A stretch of DNA of 64,000 nucleotides, from the NCBI GenBank assembly GCA_903868595.1, contig CAIPVV010000017.1, positions 1 through 64,000 of the forward strand. The letters run 5' to 3'. The notes beneath the pieces are model-generated. The model saw only the letters and a program-made list of their open reading frames with translations, was not told where the DNA came from and ran no database searches. Source of the stretch: an uncultured Pseudomonadota bacterium (GTDB lineage: Bacteria > Pseudomonadota > Gammaproteobacteria > Steroidobacterales > Steroidobacteraceae). Below are positions 37,591 through 46,258 of this stretch, one piece after another. Each line of letters begins with the position of its first letter. Position 1 is the first letter of the stretch. The position numbers and the translations under genes were made by a program.

Positions 37591-38382
37591 ATGGCACTGC
37601 GTCACTGGCAAGCTCTGGCGACCCCCGACTTTCAGGGCCTGGATCCGGAACGTACGGTGGTGGTGCTGCCACTCGCGGCTGTGGAGCAGCATGGCCCGCA
37701 CCTGCCGCTGGCCACGGATGCACTGATCAACGCCGGGCTGCTGGCCGCCTTGGCGCAGCGCAGTCTTGCCGCGGAGGTCCTGGTGCTACCGCCGCAGGTC
37801 GTGGGCCACAGCCTGGAGCATGCGGCCTACCCGGGCACGCTGACGCTGGCGGCCGAGCCGCTGCTGCAGAGCTGGTGCGCCATCGCGCAGTCGGTGGCCC
37901 GCGCGGGCCTGCGCAAACTCGTGTTGCTCAACACGCATGGCGGCAACAACGCCCTGGTGCACCTGGCAGCCCTGAGGATGCGGGCCGAGAGCGCGCTGCT
38001 GGCAGTGCGCGCCAACTACACCGCCCTGGGTAGCCCGGCCGGCCTGTTCGCCGTGGATGAACTGCGCGACGGCCTGCATGGCGGCGAGATGGAAACCTCG
38101 TTGATGCTGCATTTGCATCCGGAGCTGGTGCGCCAGGCGCACTGTGCGGACTTCCCGGCGCTGACGCACCAGATGTCCGCGGGGAACCGGCTGCTGGGGC
38201 CGGAGAAGCCCGTGGGTTTCGGCTGGCTGAGCGGTGATCTCTCGCCCAGCGGGGTCAGCGGCAATGCGGCGGCCGCCGATGCGGGGCGCGGCGCCGTGCT
38301 CCTTACCCACCTGGTGGGTCAGCTCGCGGTGCTCATTGATGAGGTGGCGGCGACGCCGCTGTCGACGCTGCGCGGGCGCTAG
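37591..38382 (+). CDS. Creatininase-family (ArfB-like) amidohydrolase
   Basis: 263 residues. Metal-binding motifs of the family are complete: AAVEQHGPHLPLATDALI (Glu, His, Asp), VLLNTHGGNNALV and DGLHGGEMETSLMLHLHP. The family includes creatininase, MftE and archaeal ArfB, the formamide hydrolase that acts on the GTP-derived formamidopyrimidine in riboflavin/F420 synthesis. Here it ends head-to-tail with a GTP cyclohydrolase II gene, the two stops overlapping by 4 bp, which makes an ArfB-like deformylation the most attractive idea. Sequence alone does not separate the subfamilies. Confidence 0.82.
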   Translation: MALRHWQALATPDFQGLDPERTVVVLPLAAVEQHGPHLPLATDALINAGLLAALAQRSLAAEVLVLPPQVVGHSLEHAAYPGTLTLAAEPLLQSWCAIAQSVARAGLRKLVLLNTHGGNNALVHLAALRMRAESALLAVRANYTALGSPAGLFAVDELRDGLHGGEMETSLMLHLHPELVRQAHCADFPALTHQMSAGNRLLGPEKPVGFGWLSGDLSPSGVSGNAAAADAGRGAVLLTHLVGQLAVLIDEVAATPLSTLRGR

Positions 38383-39503
38383 CTCGCGCTCTCTTCCACT
38401 TTGGGCCGGAAATGTCCGGCACGGTCCTGCTTGGTGCGGATGTAGCGTGCGTTGTGATGGTTGGGCGTGCCATGCAGCGAGCCGATCTCCGCCACCACGA
38501 CACCGGCCTGCTTCAGCGCGCGCACCTTGTGCGGGCTGTTCGTCAGCAGCGTCACCGTGTCGATGCCCAGGTGCTGCAGCATCGCGGCAGCCACGCCATA
38601 GCTGCGCTCGTCGGAGCGAAAGCCCAGCCGTTGGTCCGCATCGATCGTGTCCAGGCCATCGTCCTGCAGCTGGTAGGCCCGCAGCTTGTTCGCCAGTCCG
38701 ATGCCGCGGCCTTCCTGCGCGAGGTAGAGGAGCACGCCGCCGCCGGCCGCATCCAGGCGACGCACGGCATCGCGGAGCTGCTCGCCACAGTCGCAGCGCA
38801 GGCTGCCCAGCAGATCCCCCGTCAGACAGGAGGAGTGCATCCGTACCGGCACGGCGCGGCTGATGTCGGGCGTGCCGACGATGACCGCCACATGCTCGGC
38901 GCTGTCGCGCAGGTCCCGGAAGAGCACGAGTCGGCTCTCCTCGCAGTCCCGCAGGGGCACGCGGGCTTCGCTGATGCGCAGCAGCCGGGCCATGTCCGGA
39001 CGCTCGCTCGCGACCAGGTCCGTGAGCTGCACGGTGTGTACATCGCGCAGGTTCCCCCCGGCCGGGCACGGCGCGACCAGCACGACCGGCAGCAGCTGCG
39101 CGCGCTTGCTGAGTCCCAAGGCCGCCTCGCACTGCGGCGTGGCCGGGGCGGCCAGCGGCGCCAGGGTGCTCAGGGCCGTGCGCCAGGCGTTCAGGTGCCA
39201 GTCTTGCCCGAGGGCGACAAGGCCCGCGGCGGTCCAGTCCGGCCCCAGGGCGAGCTCGAGGGGGGCATCCGAGGCAGCTGCCAGGCCCAGTGCGCGTGCG
39301 CGTTCCGCCGGCAGCGCGATCCTCAGCGGGCCGCATCCCAGCAGCCGCTGGATCACGGGGCGATCGGCCGTCTCCAGCGCCAAGGCCAGCCAGGGGGTGG
39401 TGCCGTCGGTCACGGCAATGACGCGTCCGCGACGCAATTCCGTCAGGGCGCGGTCAATCGCAACGACACTGGGATTGCCGTTGAGGGCTTCGCGGTCTGT
39501 CAC
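38379..39503 (-). CDS. ribA: GTP cyclohydrolase II (RibA-type) with degenerate N-domain
   Basis: 374 residues. The C-terminal ~200 are a full GTP cyclohydrolase II: zinc Cys in SCLTGDLLGSLRCDCGEQL, YLAQEGRGIGLANKLRAYQL, and the C-terminal LLTNSPHKVRAL. It converts GTP to the 2,5-diamino-pyrimidinone ribotide. The N-terminal ~165 residues occupy the place of DHBP synthase in RibBA fusions but lack its acidic catalytic motif, so that half is probably structural. The start is GTG 39503. It lies between a creatininase-family gene and a RibD-type reductase rather than in a riboflavin operon, pointing to a second, specialised copy. Confidence 0.87.
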   Translation of the reverse strand: MTDREALNGNPSVVAIDRALTELRRGRVIAVTDGTTPWLALALETADRPVIQRLLGCGPLRIALPAERARALGLAAASDAPLELALGPDWTAAGLVALGQDWHLNAWRTALSTLAPLAAPATPQCEAALGLSKRAQLLPVVLVAPCPAGGNLRDVHTVQLTDLVASERPDMARLLRISEARVPLRDCEESRLVLFRDLRDSAEHVAVIVGTPDISRAVPVRMHSSCLTGDLLGSLRCDCGEQLRDAVRRLDAAGGGVLLYLAQEGRGIGLANKLRAYQLQDDGLDTIDADQRLGFRSDERSYGVAAAMLQHLGIDTVTLLTNSPHKVRALKQAGVVVAEIGSLHGTPNHHNARYIRTKQDRAGHFRPKVEESAS

Positions 39504-39568
39504 TCGGGGGGTCTCGAAGTAAGTTCGCCGTAACGATACCTGCTATCGGGCTGCCGTGGCAGGATCGG

Positions 39569-40552
39569 ATGCTTATGAGCACCCCCTCACCGACGATGCC
39601 GCCCTGGCCGGCCGAATCCGACCACGCCAGCGGCTGGTCCTTGGTGCGGGCCGCCGCGGCCGCGGCGGAGGCGGCGGCCGCTGCCAACCGCCCGGCCCGC
39701 TACGCCCTGGTGGCGGCCACCGGCCTGCTGCGGGAGCTTGCCCCGGAGGAGGAGGGCGGCCTGCTGGCCTGGGAGCCGGGCACCGGATGGCGCTGCTTGC
39801 TGCCGCCGCAGGACTGCCGGCAGGCCGTGGCGGACCTGTACCTGCCGTTGTGCGCGGCGCATGCGGCGCGGCCGATCACCGTGGCCCACCTTGGCCAGAG
39901 CCTGGACGGGTTCATCGCGACCGGTGGGGGCGACTCCTACTACGTCACCGGCCCGGCCAATATCCTGCACCTGCATCGGCTGCGGGCGCTGTGCGATGCG
40001 GTGGTGGTCGGCGCCGAGACGGTGCTCACCGACAACCCTCGCCTGACGGCGCGCCTGGCCACGGGACCCAATCCCCTGCGCGTCGTGCTGGATCCCTCGC
40101 GGCGCTTGCCCGCCACACATCACGTGTTCAGCGACGGTGCGGCATCGACCGTGCGCGCCTGCCTGGCGCCGAACGCGGCCTTCACGCCAGGCGCTGCCGA
40201 CTTGGTGGTGGCAGAGCGAGGCGGGCGCCTGGATCTGGCCGACCTGGTCCGTCAGTTGCGGGCGCGCGGCTGCTCGCGGATCTTCATCGAGGGCGGCGGC
40301 GTCACGGTATCGGCGTTCCTGCAGGCCGGCCTCCTCGATCGGTTGCAGGTCGCGATTGCGAGCTTGCTGATCGGCGAAGGACGCCCGGCCCTGATGCTCC
40401 CGGGGCGCGAGCCGCTGGCCCACTGTGTGCGGCCGGCGGCGCGCCTGTTCCGCATGGGCGAGGACATCCTGTACGACTGCGATCTGGCCGCCTCGACTGC
40501 TGCTCCGGCCGCGGCCGCGCCAAACGGGCAGTCGCTGCAACGCCTGTTCTAG
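39569..40552 (+). CDS. RibD C-domain-type reductase without deaminase domain
   Basis: 327 residues. From about residue 100 it is a RibD_C/dihydrofolate-reductase-fold domain (ITVAHLGQSLDGFIATGGGDS, ILHLHRLRALCDAVVVGAETVLTDNPRL, SRIFIEGGGVTVSAFLQAGLLD). The first ~100 residues are not the zinc deaminase of bifunctional RibD (no HAE...PC motif) and match nothing I recognise. Expected chemistry is NADPH reduction of the ribosyl side chain of a diaminopyrimidine. ATG 39569 has AGGA 4 nt away; ATG 39575 is nearly as good. The last 4 bp overlap the convergent methyltransferase gene. Confidence 0.85.
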   Translation: MLMSTPSPTMPPWPAESDHASGWSLVRAAAAAAEAAAAANRPARYALVAATGLLRELAPEEEGGLLAWEPGTGWRCLLPPQDCRQAVADLYLPLCAAHAARPITVAHLGQSLDGFIATGGGDSYYVTGPANILHLHRLRALCDAVVVGAETVLTDNPRLTARLATGPNPLRVVLDPSRRLPATHHVFSDGAASTVRACLAPNAAFTPGAADLVVAERGGRLDLADLVRQLRARGCSRIFIEGGGVTVSAFLQAGLLDRLQVAIASLLIGEGRPALMLPGREPLAHCVRPAARLFRMGEDILYDCDLAASTAAPAAAAPNGQSLQRLF

Positions 40553-41367
40553 TCGCTGCCCGGGGGTGGCAGTGCGAGCAGATCCTCGTGGCCGACCACC
40601 AGCGTGCTCGTGCCGGACTCAAGCCACGCCAGGCGCCGCGCCAGCCACGTGGTCGCGCGGCCCGCGTCGCCAGGTCGCTGCTCGGCGGCGGCGGCGGCCC
40701 AGCCCCGGAGCAACTCGCGCTGCAGCGCCGGTTCCGTGGTATCCAGCCGCCAGTCGCTGCGGCCGCAGGCCACGGCGTAGCCGCGTTCCTCAAACAGCGC
40801 ACGGGCTCGCCGTGTCGCGTCCGGCCCGAGGGCCGGACCGAAGCCTTTGTCACGTCGCTGGTGCGCGTTGATCGTCTCGCGGATCCAGTCGTCGTCCGCA
40901 TCCACGGGCTCGCAGCGCAGGCGTCCGTCGTAGCTCAGCGCCAGGAGCACCGGCAGTCCGGCCGACTGGCAGTGGTCGGCGAGCCTCACGAGCCAGGCCT
41001 CCGATACCAGGTCCAGCAGCGCGGAGGCCGTCAGCAGCCACGCGTGCGTCAGGGGCAGGGCCTGCAGGTCCTGCAGCAGGTCGCAGCACTGGGTCCTCAG
41101 GTTCCGCAGACCCGGGGTTCCCCGGCACGCATCGACCGCGTGGCCGAGCAGCGCCGCGTCGTGATCCACCAGGAGCCAGTCCTGCGCAACGCCCAGGCGC
41201 GGCGCGAGGTGGCGGCAATTGGCGCCCGTGCCACTGCCCAGGTCCACGATCCGCACGACATCCGCGCCCGCGCGGCGCTGCAACAGCAGGGCCACGGCCG
41301 CCGGCCAACGAGCGCGACTGTCGGCCTGCTCGCGCAGCGCGAGCCACGCTGGGGAGAAGCCGCTCAT
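40549..41367 (-). CDS. Class I SAM-dependent methyltransferase
   Basis: 272 residues. Motif I is clear (VRIVDLGSGTGANCRHLAPRLG), then WLLVDHDAALLGHA for motif II and HAWLLTASALLDLVSEAWL for the post-motif region. The C-terminal third (ATTWLARRLAWLESG) is family-specific. It is the last gene of a four-gene minus operon (dehydrogenase, pterin-synthase-like, glycosyltransferase, methyltransferase), with a 4-bp ATGA overlap with the glycosyltransferase. The acceptor is unknown; the context suggests a pyrimidine/pteridine ring or a sugar on it. Confidence 0.85.
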   Translation of the reverse strand: MSGFSPAWLALREQADSRARWPAAVALLLQRRAGADVVRIVDLGSGTGANCRHLAPRLGVAQDWLLVDHDAALLGHAVDACRGTPGLRNLRTQCCDLLQDLQALPLTHAWLLTASALLDLVSEAWLVRLADHCQSAGLPVLLALSYDGRLRCEPVDADDDWIRETINAHQRRDKGFGPALGPDATRRARALFEERGYAVACGRSDWRLDTTEPALQRELLRGWAAAAAEQRPGDAGRATTWLARRLAWLESGTSTLVVGHEDLLALPPPGSD

Positions 41368-42440
41368 GCGCCTGAGATCGCGTGCAGTGCAGACTGCAGG
41401 CGGGCAGCGGCCTGGGGCCAGGAGCGCAGCTGCAGGGCTGCGCGCCCCGCACCGTGGGCCAGCTGCCGGCGCAGCGCGGCGTCGCCCAGCACGCGTGCCA
41501 GCGCCGCCTGCAGTGCCGGCCCGTCATCTGGCGGCACGAGGATGCCCGCATCGGCGGGGACGATACGGGCGCTCGCGCCCGTCGTCGTCGCGACGACGGG
41601 CAGTGCGTGCATCAGGGCTTCGGCGACCGCCATGCCGTAGCCCTCGAAGCGACTGGCCAGCACAAAGACATCCGCGTCCCGATACAGGGACTGAAGTGCC
41701 TCCTCTCCCAGTTCGCCGGCAAGCGTGACGCGCGTGCTGAGATCAAGCCGCGTGATCTGGCTGCGGAGCGCGTCGCGCGTCGGCGGGTCCCGGTCCGTGC
41801 TGCCGGCGATCGTCAGGTGCCAGTCGTGGTGGCGCTGCGTTGCGAGTGCCTCCAGCAACAGGTCGTGGCCCTTGCGCGGCGTAAGGCTTGCTACGCAGAG
41901 CAGCAACAGCGCCGAGCCGTTCCCGCTGCGGGGGACACCGGAGGCCGCCGCCGTGCCCGGCTCCACCACGAAGATCCGCTCGGCCGGCACGTCGTAGCGC
42001 GTGAGTGCGACGGCCGTCTCGGGGCTGGTGACGATCACCCCTCGCACGGCGCGCAACGCCGCGCGCTCGGAGGCCTCCAGGACTTGGGCGCGTTGAGGGC
42101 TCAGTCCGGTCTCCGCCGCCAGCGGATGATGGACGAGGCCGATAAGGCGCAGGCGCTGCGCATGACGGTGCGCCACCTCCGGCATGGCGCCCAGCGCCAG
42201 GCCATCGATCAGCACGCAGGCGTCGCTCCCCAGCGCCGTGAGCGTCTGGTCGGCGTGCGCGAGGGCCGCCGGCGTGGGCTGCGGGAAGCTGTGGTCCAGC
42301 CCGTGCACGTCGACCCGCCAGCCCTGTTGCCGCAGGCCTTCGGCCATGCGCCGGTCGTAGAGGTAGCCGCCGGTGGCCGTCAACGGATCCCCCGGCAGCA
42401 GCAGGTGCAGGTGCCGACCGGACTCCCGGCCGCCCGTCAT
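41364..42440 (-). CDS. GT4-family glycosyltransferase
   Basis: 358 residues, GT-B fold. The donor-binding half is typical: [59 protein letters not shown] (E-x7-E motif, retaining GT4). The N-terminus [26 protein letters not shown] binds the acceptor. No signal or membrane segment, so it acts in the cytosol. ATGA overlaps on both sides couple it to the pterin-synthase-like and methyltransferase genes. It would add a hexose or similar sugar to the product of this cluster. Confidence 0.9.
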   Translation of the reverse strand: MTGGRESGRHLHLLLPGDPLTATGGYLYDRRMAEGLRQQGWRVDVHGLDHSFPQPTPAALAHADQTLTALGSDACVLIDGLALGAMPEVAHRHAQRLRLIGLVHHPLAAETGLSPQRAQVLEASERAALRAVRGVIVTSPETAVALTRYDVPAERIFVVEPGTAAASGVPRSGNGSALLLLCVASLTPRKGHDLLLEALATQRHHDWHLTIAGSTDRDPPTRDALRSQITRLDLSTRVTLAGELGEEALQSLYRDADVFVLASRFEGYGMAVAEALMHALPVVATTTGASARIVPADAGILVPPDDGPALQAALARVLGDAALRRQLAHGAGRAALQLRSWPQAAARLQSALHAISGA

Positions 42441-42838
42441 TGCAGGGGCGCCTCGTAGCTGGCCCAGGCGATGTGCGACTCGTGCAGCGTGACACCCAGT
42501 GCCGAGAGGCCGCGAGCCTGGGCCCCGAGCTCGCCCCGTCCGATCGCCTCGCGCAGGCGTTCGAAGATGGCGCGCGCCAGGAATTCGGTGGTGGTGTTGC
42601 AGTTGGCGAAGGCGGGTACCTCGTCGAGGTTGCGGTAGTTGATGTCGGCCAGCAGGGTCCGCAGGGTCTGCGAGGCCAGTCCGATGTCCACGACCAGGCC
42701 ATCGCTGTCCAGCTCCGCCCGGCGGAACTCCACGTCGACGACGTAGGTTGCGCCATGCAGTCGCTGCGCGGGACCGAATACCTCGCCCTGGAAACTGTGG
42801 GCGATCATCACGTGATCGCGAACCCCGAGTGTGTACAT
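42437..42838 (-). CDS. 6-pyruvoyl/6-carboxy-tetrahydropterin synthase-like protein
   Basis: 133 residues with the T-fold and core motifs of Que[34 protein letters not shown], then a helix [23 protein letters not shown] and the catalytic-pocket [14 protein letters not shown] with [11 protein letters not shown] at the end. In standard enzymes zinc is held by three His, one in the first strand and two in an HGHNY motif; here that motif reads HGATY, so one ligand is lost. The fold is intact, so either the metal is bound differently or the reaction has changed. It overlaps the glycosyltransferase by 4 bp. Confidence 0.84.
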   Translation of the reverse strand: MYTLGVRDHVMIAHSFQGEVFGPAQRLHGATYVVDVEFRRAELDSDGLVVDIGLASQTLRTLLADINYRNLDEVPAFANCNTTTEFLARAIFERLREAIGRGELGAQARGLSALGVTLHESHIAWASYEAPLQ

Positions 42839-42859
42839 ATCGAACTGCCGTCCTGATCG

Positions 42860-43846
42860 TTAGGGTGGGTTGTCGTAGCAGACCCGGTGCAGGATGACGT
42901 CTCCTGCCGCCTGGGCCAGGCCGGGCATCTGGCCCGGCAGGTCTTCAAAGCGGCCCTCGCTGTTGATCAGCGCATCCAGCCGCGCGTCGCACAGCAGGCG
43001 CAGCGCCAGCTGCAGCCGGCGCGCGTGCGACCAGCGCGGGCGCTGTGCCGGCGCGACGGCGCCCACCTGCGAGGCCCGCAGCTGCAGTCGCTGCGAGTGG
43101 AAGGCACCTCCCAGCGAGATCGTAACCTCCCGCTCGCCGTACCAGCTCAGTTCATTTACGCAGGCCTCGTAGCCGGCCAGGCCCAGCGCGCACTGCAGTC
43201 CTTGCGGCGTACCGCTGGCGTGGAAGACGGCATCGGCGTCGCCGCGTGCGGATGCAGGCAGCGAGAAGTCGACGCCCAGGTGGCGCGCAAGGCCCTCGCG
43301 GGCCGGGTTGCGGTCCACCAGCTGGACGTCGCAGCCCGGCAGTCGCGATGCCAGGTAAGCCACCAGCAGGCCGACGCAGCCGCCGCCCACGACGCTCACG
43401 CGATCCCCGGGAAGCAGCTGCGCATCCCACAGGCCGTTGAGCGCCGTCTCCATGTTCGCCGCGAGTACCGCGCGGGCCGGTGGAAGCTCCTGGGGCAGGC
43501 GGTGGGCGGCGACTGTGGGAACGACGTATCGGCTCTGGTGTGGGAACAGGCAGAAGACCAGCGCGTCGCGCAGCGCGGGATCCCCGCCCACCACGCGTCC
43601 AACGCTTGCGTAGCCGTACTTGACCGGTGCCGGGAATTGGCCGGCCTGGAAGGGGGCGCGCATGCGCGCGTACTCGCTCGGTGGCACACCGCCGCCAAAC
43701 ACCAGCGACTCCGTACCGCGACTCACGCCACTGAAGAGCGTCTGTACAATGACTTCGTCCGCCGCAGGCGGGTGCAGGACCTCGCGGCGAAGTTCGCCCC
43801 GGCCGGGTTCGGCCAGCCAGTACGAATAGGCGTTATCGAGTCTCAT
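42860..43846 (-). CDS. Zinc-type alcohol dehydrogenase (MDR superfamily)
   Basis: 328 residues. MDR fold with the NAD(P) motif VSVVGGGCVGLLVAYLASRLPGCDVQLVDRNPAR and the N-terminal catalytic domain VIVQTLFSGVSRGTESLVFGGGVP. The usual catalytic Cys/His zinc ligands are not obvious in the first 80 residues (SGVSRGTE stands where GICGSD would be), as in quinone-reductase-like or bacteriochlorophyllide-dehydrogenase-like MDRs. ATG 43846 lies on CATG, shared with the divergent phosphotransferase ATG. First gene of the minus operon. Confidence 0.83.
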   Translation of the reverse strand: MRLDNAYSYWLAEPGRGELRREVLHPPAADEVIVQTLFSGVSRGTESLVFGGGVPPSEYARMRAPFQAGQFPAPVKYGYASVGRVVGGDPALRDALVFCLFPHQSRYVVPTVAAHRLPQELPPARAVLAANMETALNGLWDAQLLPGDRVSVVGGGCVGLLVAYLASRLPGCDVQLVDRNPAREGLARHLGVDFSLPASARGDADAVFHASGTPQGLQCALGLAGYEACVNELSWYGEREVTISLGGAFHSQRLQLRASQVGAVAPAQRPRWSHARRLQLALRLLCDARLDALINSEGRFEDLPGQMPGLAQAAGDVILHRVCYDNPP

Positions 43847-44561
43847 GAGCAGTACCGGGATTTCCGCACTACGACGCAGCGCGCTGCTGAGCATCTTAGC
43901 CGCAGGGGCGCTGCTCGTGGCGCTCCTCTTGGCCGCTACCGTGGCGCTGGGGCTGACGCCGCGCGCCGGGCTGCAGGCGCTGCTGGTCGCGGCCGCCGGC
44001 GCTGCCCTCCTGTGGCACGGCCTGCCCGCGCATGCACCACACGAGCGCTTCGGGGCGGCCAACCAAGTCACGCTGCTGCGCGCCGTCCTGGTCGCACTGC
44101 TGGTGGCGGGCGTCGGCGCTGGGGCGGCCGTTACCCTGGCCCTCGCGGTGACACTCGTGGCCGGCGTTGCCGCCTTGCTGGATGGCTTGGATGGCTGGGT
44201 CGCGCGGCGGCTTGATTCGGCCAGCGCCTACGGCGCGCGTTTTGACATGGAGACTGACGCGTTGTTCGTCCTGGTGCTCAGCGTGCTGGCGCTGCAGCTG
44301 CAGAAAGCGGGACCCTGGGTGCTGGTGTCGGGGTTGCTGCGCTATGGGTTCGTTCTGGCCACCCGCATTTGGCCCAGGCTCGATCGGCCCCTGGCACCCA
44401 GCGAGCGTCGTCGCGCGGTGGCCGCGCTGCAGATGGTGCTGCTGGTCGCGGCGATCTCGCCGCTGCTGCCGCGTCCCTTCAGTGACCTGACGGCGGCCGT
44501 CGCCGTTGGGACACTCGTGGCTTCGTTCGCCGTGGACCTGCACACGCTGTGGCGCTCGTGA
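43845..44561 (+). CDS. CDP-alcohol phosphatidyltransferase family protein
   Basis: 238 residues, six predicted membrane segments, with the family motif in DGLDGWVARRLDSASAYGARFDMETD (D-G-x2-A-R-x8-G-x3-D-x3-D spacing), which binds the metal and CDP-alcohol. It transfers a phospho-alcohol from a CDP donor to another alcohol. Its ATG overlaps the divergent dehydrogenase start by 2 bp. GTGA overlap with the next gene. Possible role: attach the glycosylated product to a lipid or polyol phosphate. Confidence 0.86.
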   Translation: MSSTGISALRRSALLSILAAGALLVALLLAATVALGLTPRAGLQALLVAAAGAALLWHGLPAHAPHERFGAANQVTLLRAVLVALLVAGVGAGAAVTLALAVTLVAGVAALLDGLDGWVARRLDSASAYGARFDMETDALFVLVLSVLALQLQKAGPWVLVSGLLRYGFVLATRIWPRLDRPLAPSERRRAVAALQMVLLVAAISPLLPRPFSDLTAAVAVGTLVASFAVDLHTLWRS

Positions 44562-46150
44562 ACGTTCGTCGCTGGCTCGGCGCCGCCCTGGGACTGTGGG
44601 TGCTCGATGTCGCGCTGACCCTGCAGGACGTCTGGCCCACGCCGGGCGTGCAATGGGTTGGCGAGGTCTCGGTGGAGCTGGCCGTGCTGCTGCTCCTGTT
44701 CTGCCTCGCTTACGCGGTGCGCCGCAGGCCCTGTGCGCCCGCGGCGGCGCGCGCCGCGGCGGCCGTGCTGGTGGTGCTGACGCTGGGGCGCTATGCGGCG
44801 ATCACCGCGCCGGCGCTCTACGGCCGGCCGATCAACCTGTATTGGGACTTCCCGCACCTGAGCAACGTCATGGGCATGCTCAGCGCCGTGGCGCCAGCGT
44901 GGGCGCTGCTGGCCGGGACCCTTGCCGTGGGCCTGCTGCTCTGGGGCCTCTACGCGGGACTGCTGTGGTGCGTAAGGAGCCTCCTGCGCGTGCTGGAGAC
45001 GCCGCGCGCGGCAGCGACCACGGCCTGTTTCGCGGCGGCAGTGGTGCTGGCGTTCGTGCTGCGGTGGCACGCCGGCGGTGGCCTCGCGCCGTTTGCCGAG
45101 CCCGTGCTGGCGACCTACGCCGCCCAGGTGCGCCTGGTTGCCGATGGCATGGGTGGCAGCGCCGCGGCCCGGGCCGTGCCGGCCTCGCCGGCGCTGCGCT
45201 CCAGCCTTGCCGCGCTGGCTCGCGGGGACGTGCTGGTGATGTTCCTGGAGTCCTACGGCAGTTCGACCTACGACCGGCCGGAATTCGCGGCGGCCCTCGC
45301 ACCCACGCGGCTGCACCTGGCGCAGGTCATTGGCCAGACGCATCGCGAGGTGGTCTCTGCGTTCGTGACTTCGCCGACCTTCGGCGGAGGCTCGTGGCTT
45401 GCGCACCTGACGCTCATGAGCGGTATCCGGGTAAGCGATCCCGGCCGCTACGCACTGCTGATGACCCAGCAGCGCGACACGCTGGCCACGGCGTTTCGCG
45501 AACAGGGCTACCGCACGGTTGGCATGATGCCCGGGATGCGCCTGGCGTGGCCGGAGGGGCGCTTTTATCACTTTGACGTGATTCACGATGCGGCGGCACT
45601 GCAGTACACCGGGCCGGAATTCGGCTGGTTCCGCATCCCCGACCAGTTCTCGCTGGCCAAGCTGCTGCAACTGGAGCTGGCGCCCAACCCGCGCGCTCCC
45701 GCCTTCGTGCTCTTTCCCACGCTCAGCACGCACCTGCCATTCCGGCCGGTGCCCTCCTACCAGCCCGACTGGCAGCGCATGCTGACGGCCGAACCCTTCG
45801 ACGCACCGGCCCTGCGGCAGGCACTGGCGCAGTCGCCCGCCTGGCTCAACATGGGGGAGAGTTACGTGGCGGCCCTGCAGTACGCGTTTGCCTCACTGGC
45901 GGGCTTTCTGCTCGAGCACCAGGATCCCCGGCTCGTCGTGGTGCTGCTGGGCGATCACCAGCCGGCGGCCAATACCAGCGGGGAGAACGCATCCTGGGAC
46001 GTTCCGGTGCACATCCTCACCGGCAACCAGAAGGTCCTGGCGGCACTGCGCACGCGGGGTTTCGAAGACGGCTTGGCACCGAACCGCAAGCCGCTGGGTG
46101 GCATGGAGGCGCTGACGCCCCTGCTGCTGGAGGCCTTTGAGGCCCCCTAG
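44558..46150 (+). CDS. Membrane sulfatase-fold (LtaS/phosphoethanolamine-transferase-like) enzyme
   Basis: 530 residues. The N-terminal third has about four membrane helices (VELAVLLLLFCLAYAV, AWALLAGTLAVGLLLWGLYAG and others). A periplasmic alkaline-phosphatase-superfamily domain follows (VLVMFLESYGSSTYDRPEFA, VTSPTFGGGSWLAHLTLMSGI, VVVLLGDHQPAANTSG with metal-binding Asp-His). GTG 44558 overlaps the previous TGA (GTGA); an in-frame GTG nine bases earlier is less likely. Relatives transfer phosphoglycerol or phosphoethanolamine, or hydrolyse sulfates, at the outer face of the inner membrane. This places the end of the pathway in the envelope. Confidence 0.82.
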   Translation: MNVRRWLGAALGLWVLDVALTLQDVWPTPGVQWVGEVSVELAVLLLLFCLAYAVRRRPCAPAAARAAAAVLVVLTLGRYAAITAPALYGRPINLYWDFPHLSNVMGMLSAVAPAWALLAGTLAVGLLLWGLYAGLLWCVRSLLRVLETPRAAATTACFAAAVVLAFVLRWHAGGGLAPFAEPVLATYAAQVRLVADGMGGSAAARAVPASPALRSSLAALARGDVLVMFLESYGSSTYDRPEFAAALAPTRLHLAQVIGQTHREVVSAFVTSPTFGGGSWLAHLTLMSGIRVSDPGRYALLMTQQRDTLATAFREQGYRTVGMMPGMRLAWPEGRFYHFDVIHDAAALQYTGPEFGWFRIPDQFSLAKLLQLELAPNPRAPAFVLFPTLSTHLPFRPVPSYQPDWQRMLTAEPFDAPALRQALAQSPAWLNMGESYVAALQYAFASLAGFLLEHQDPRLVVVLLGDHQPAANTSGENASWDVPVHILTGNQKVLAALRTRGFEDGLAPNRKPLGGMEALTPLLLEAFEAP

Positions 46151-46201
46151 TCCGGCGTCTTGGCCCGGTGGGGCCGGCCCGAGGAAGGCGTCCTGGGTAC
46201 C

Positions 46202-46242
46202 GGTTACCGCCCAGCCCCTCGGGGTAACCAAGGGCTGGGCGG
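46202..46242. terminator. Interlocked inverted repeats between convergent genes
   Basis: GGTTACC (46202-46208) pairs with GGTAACC (46223-46229), and CCGCCCAGCCC (46207-46217) pairs with GGGCTGGGCGG (46232-46242). The two stems cannot both form fully because they interleave and share two bases. The 11-bp stem is the stronger and, between convergent stops, is probably a bidirectional terminator. No T tract. Confidence 0.5.
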
Positions 46243-46258
46243 GTACGGTCAGGGCTGC

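Noticed and set aside
46202-46242. H-type pseudoknot from the interleaved stems
   Set aside because: The connecting loops would be 0 and 2 nt across stems of 7 and 11 bp, which is sterically implausible. Alternative hairpins fit better.
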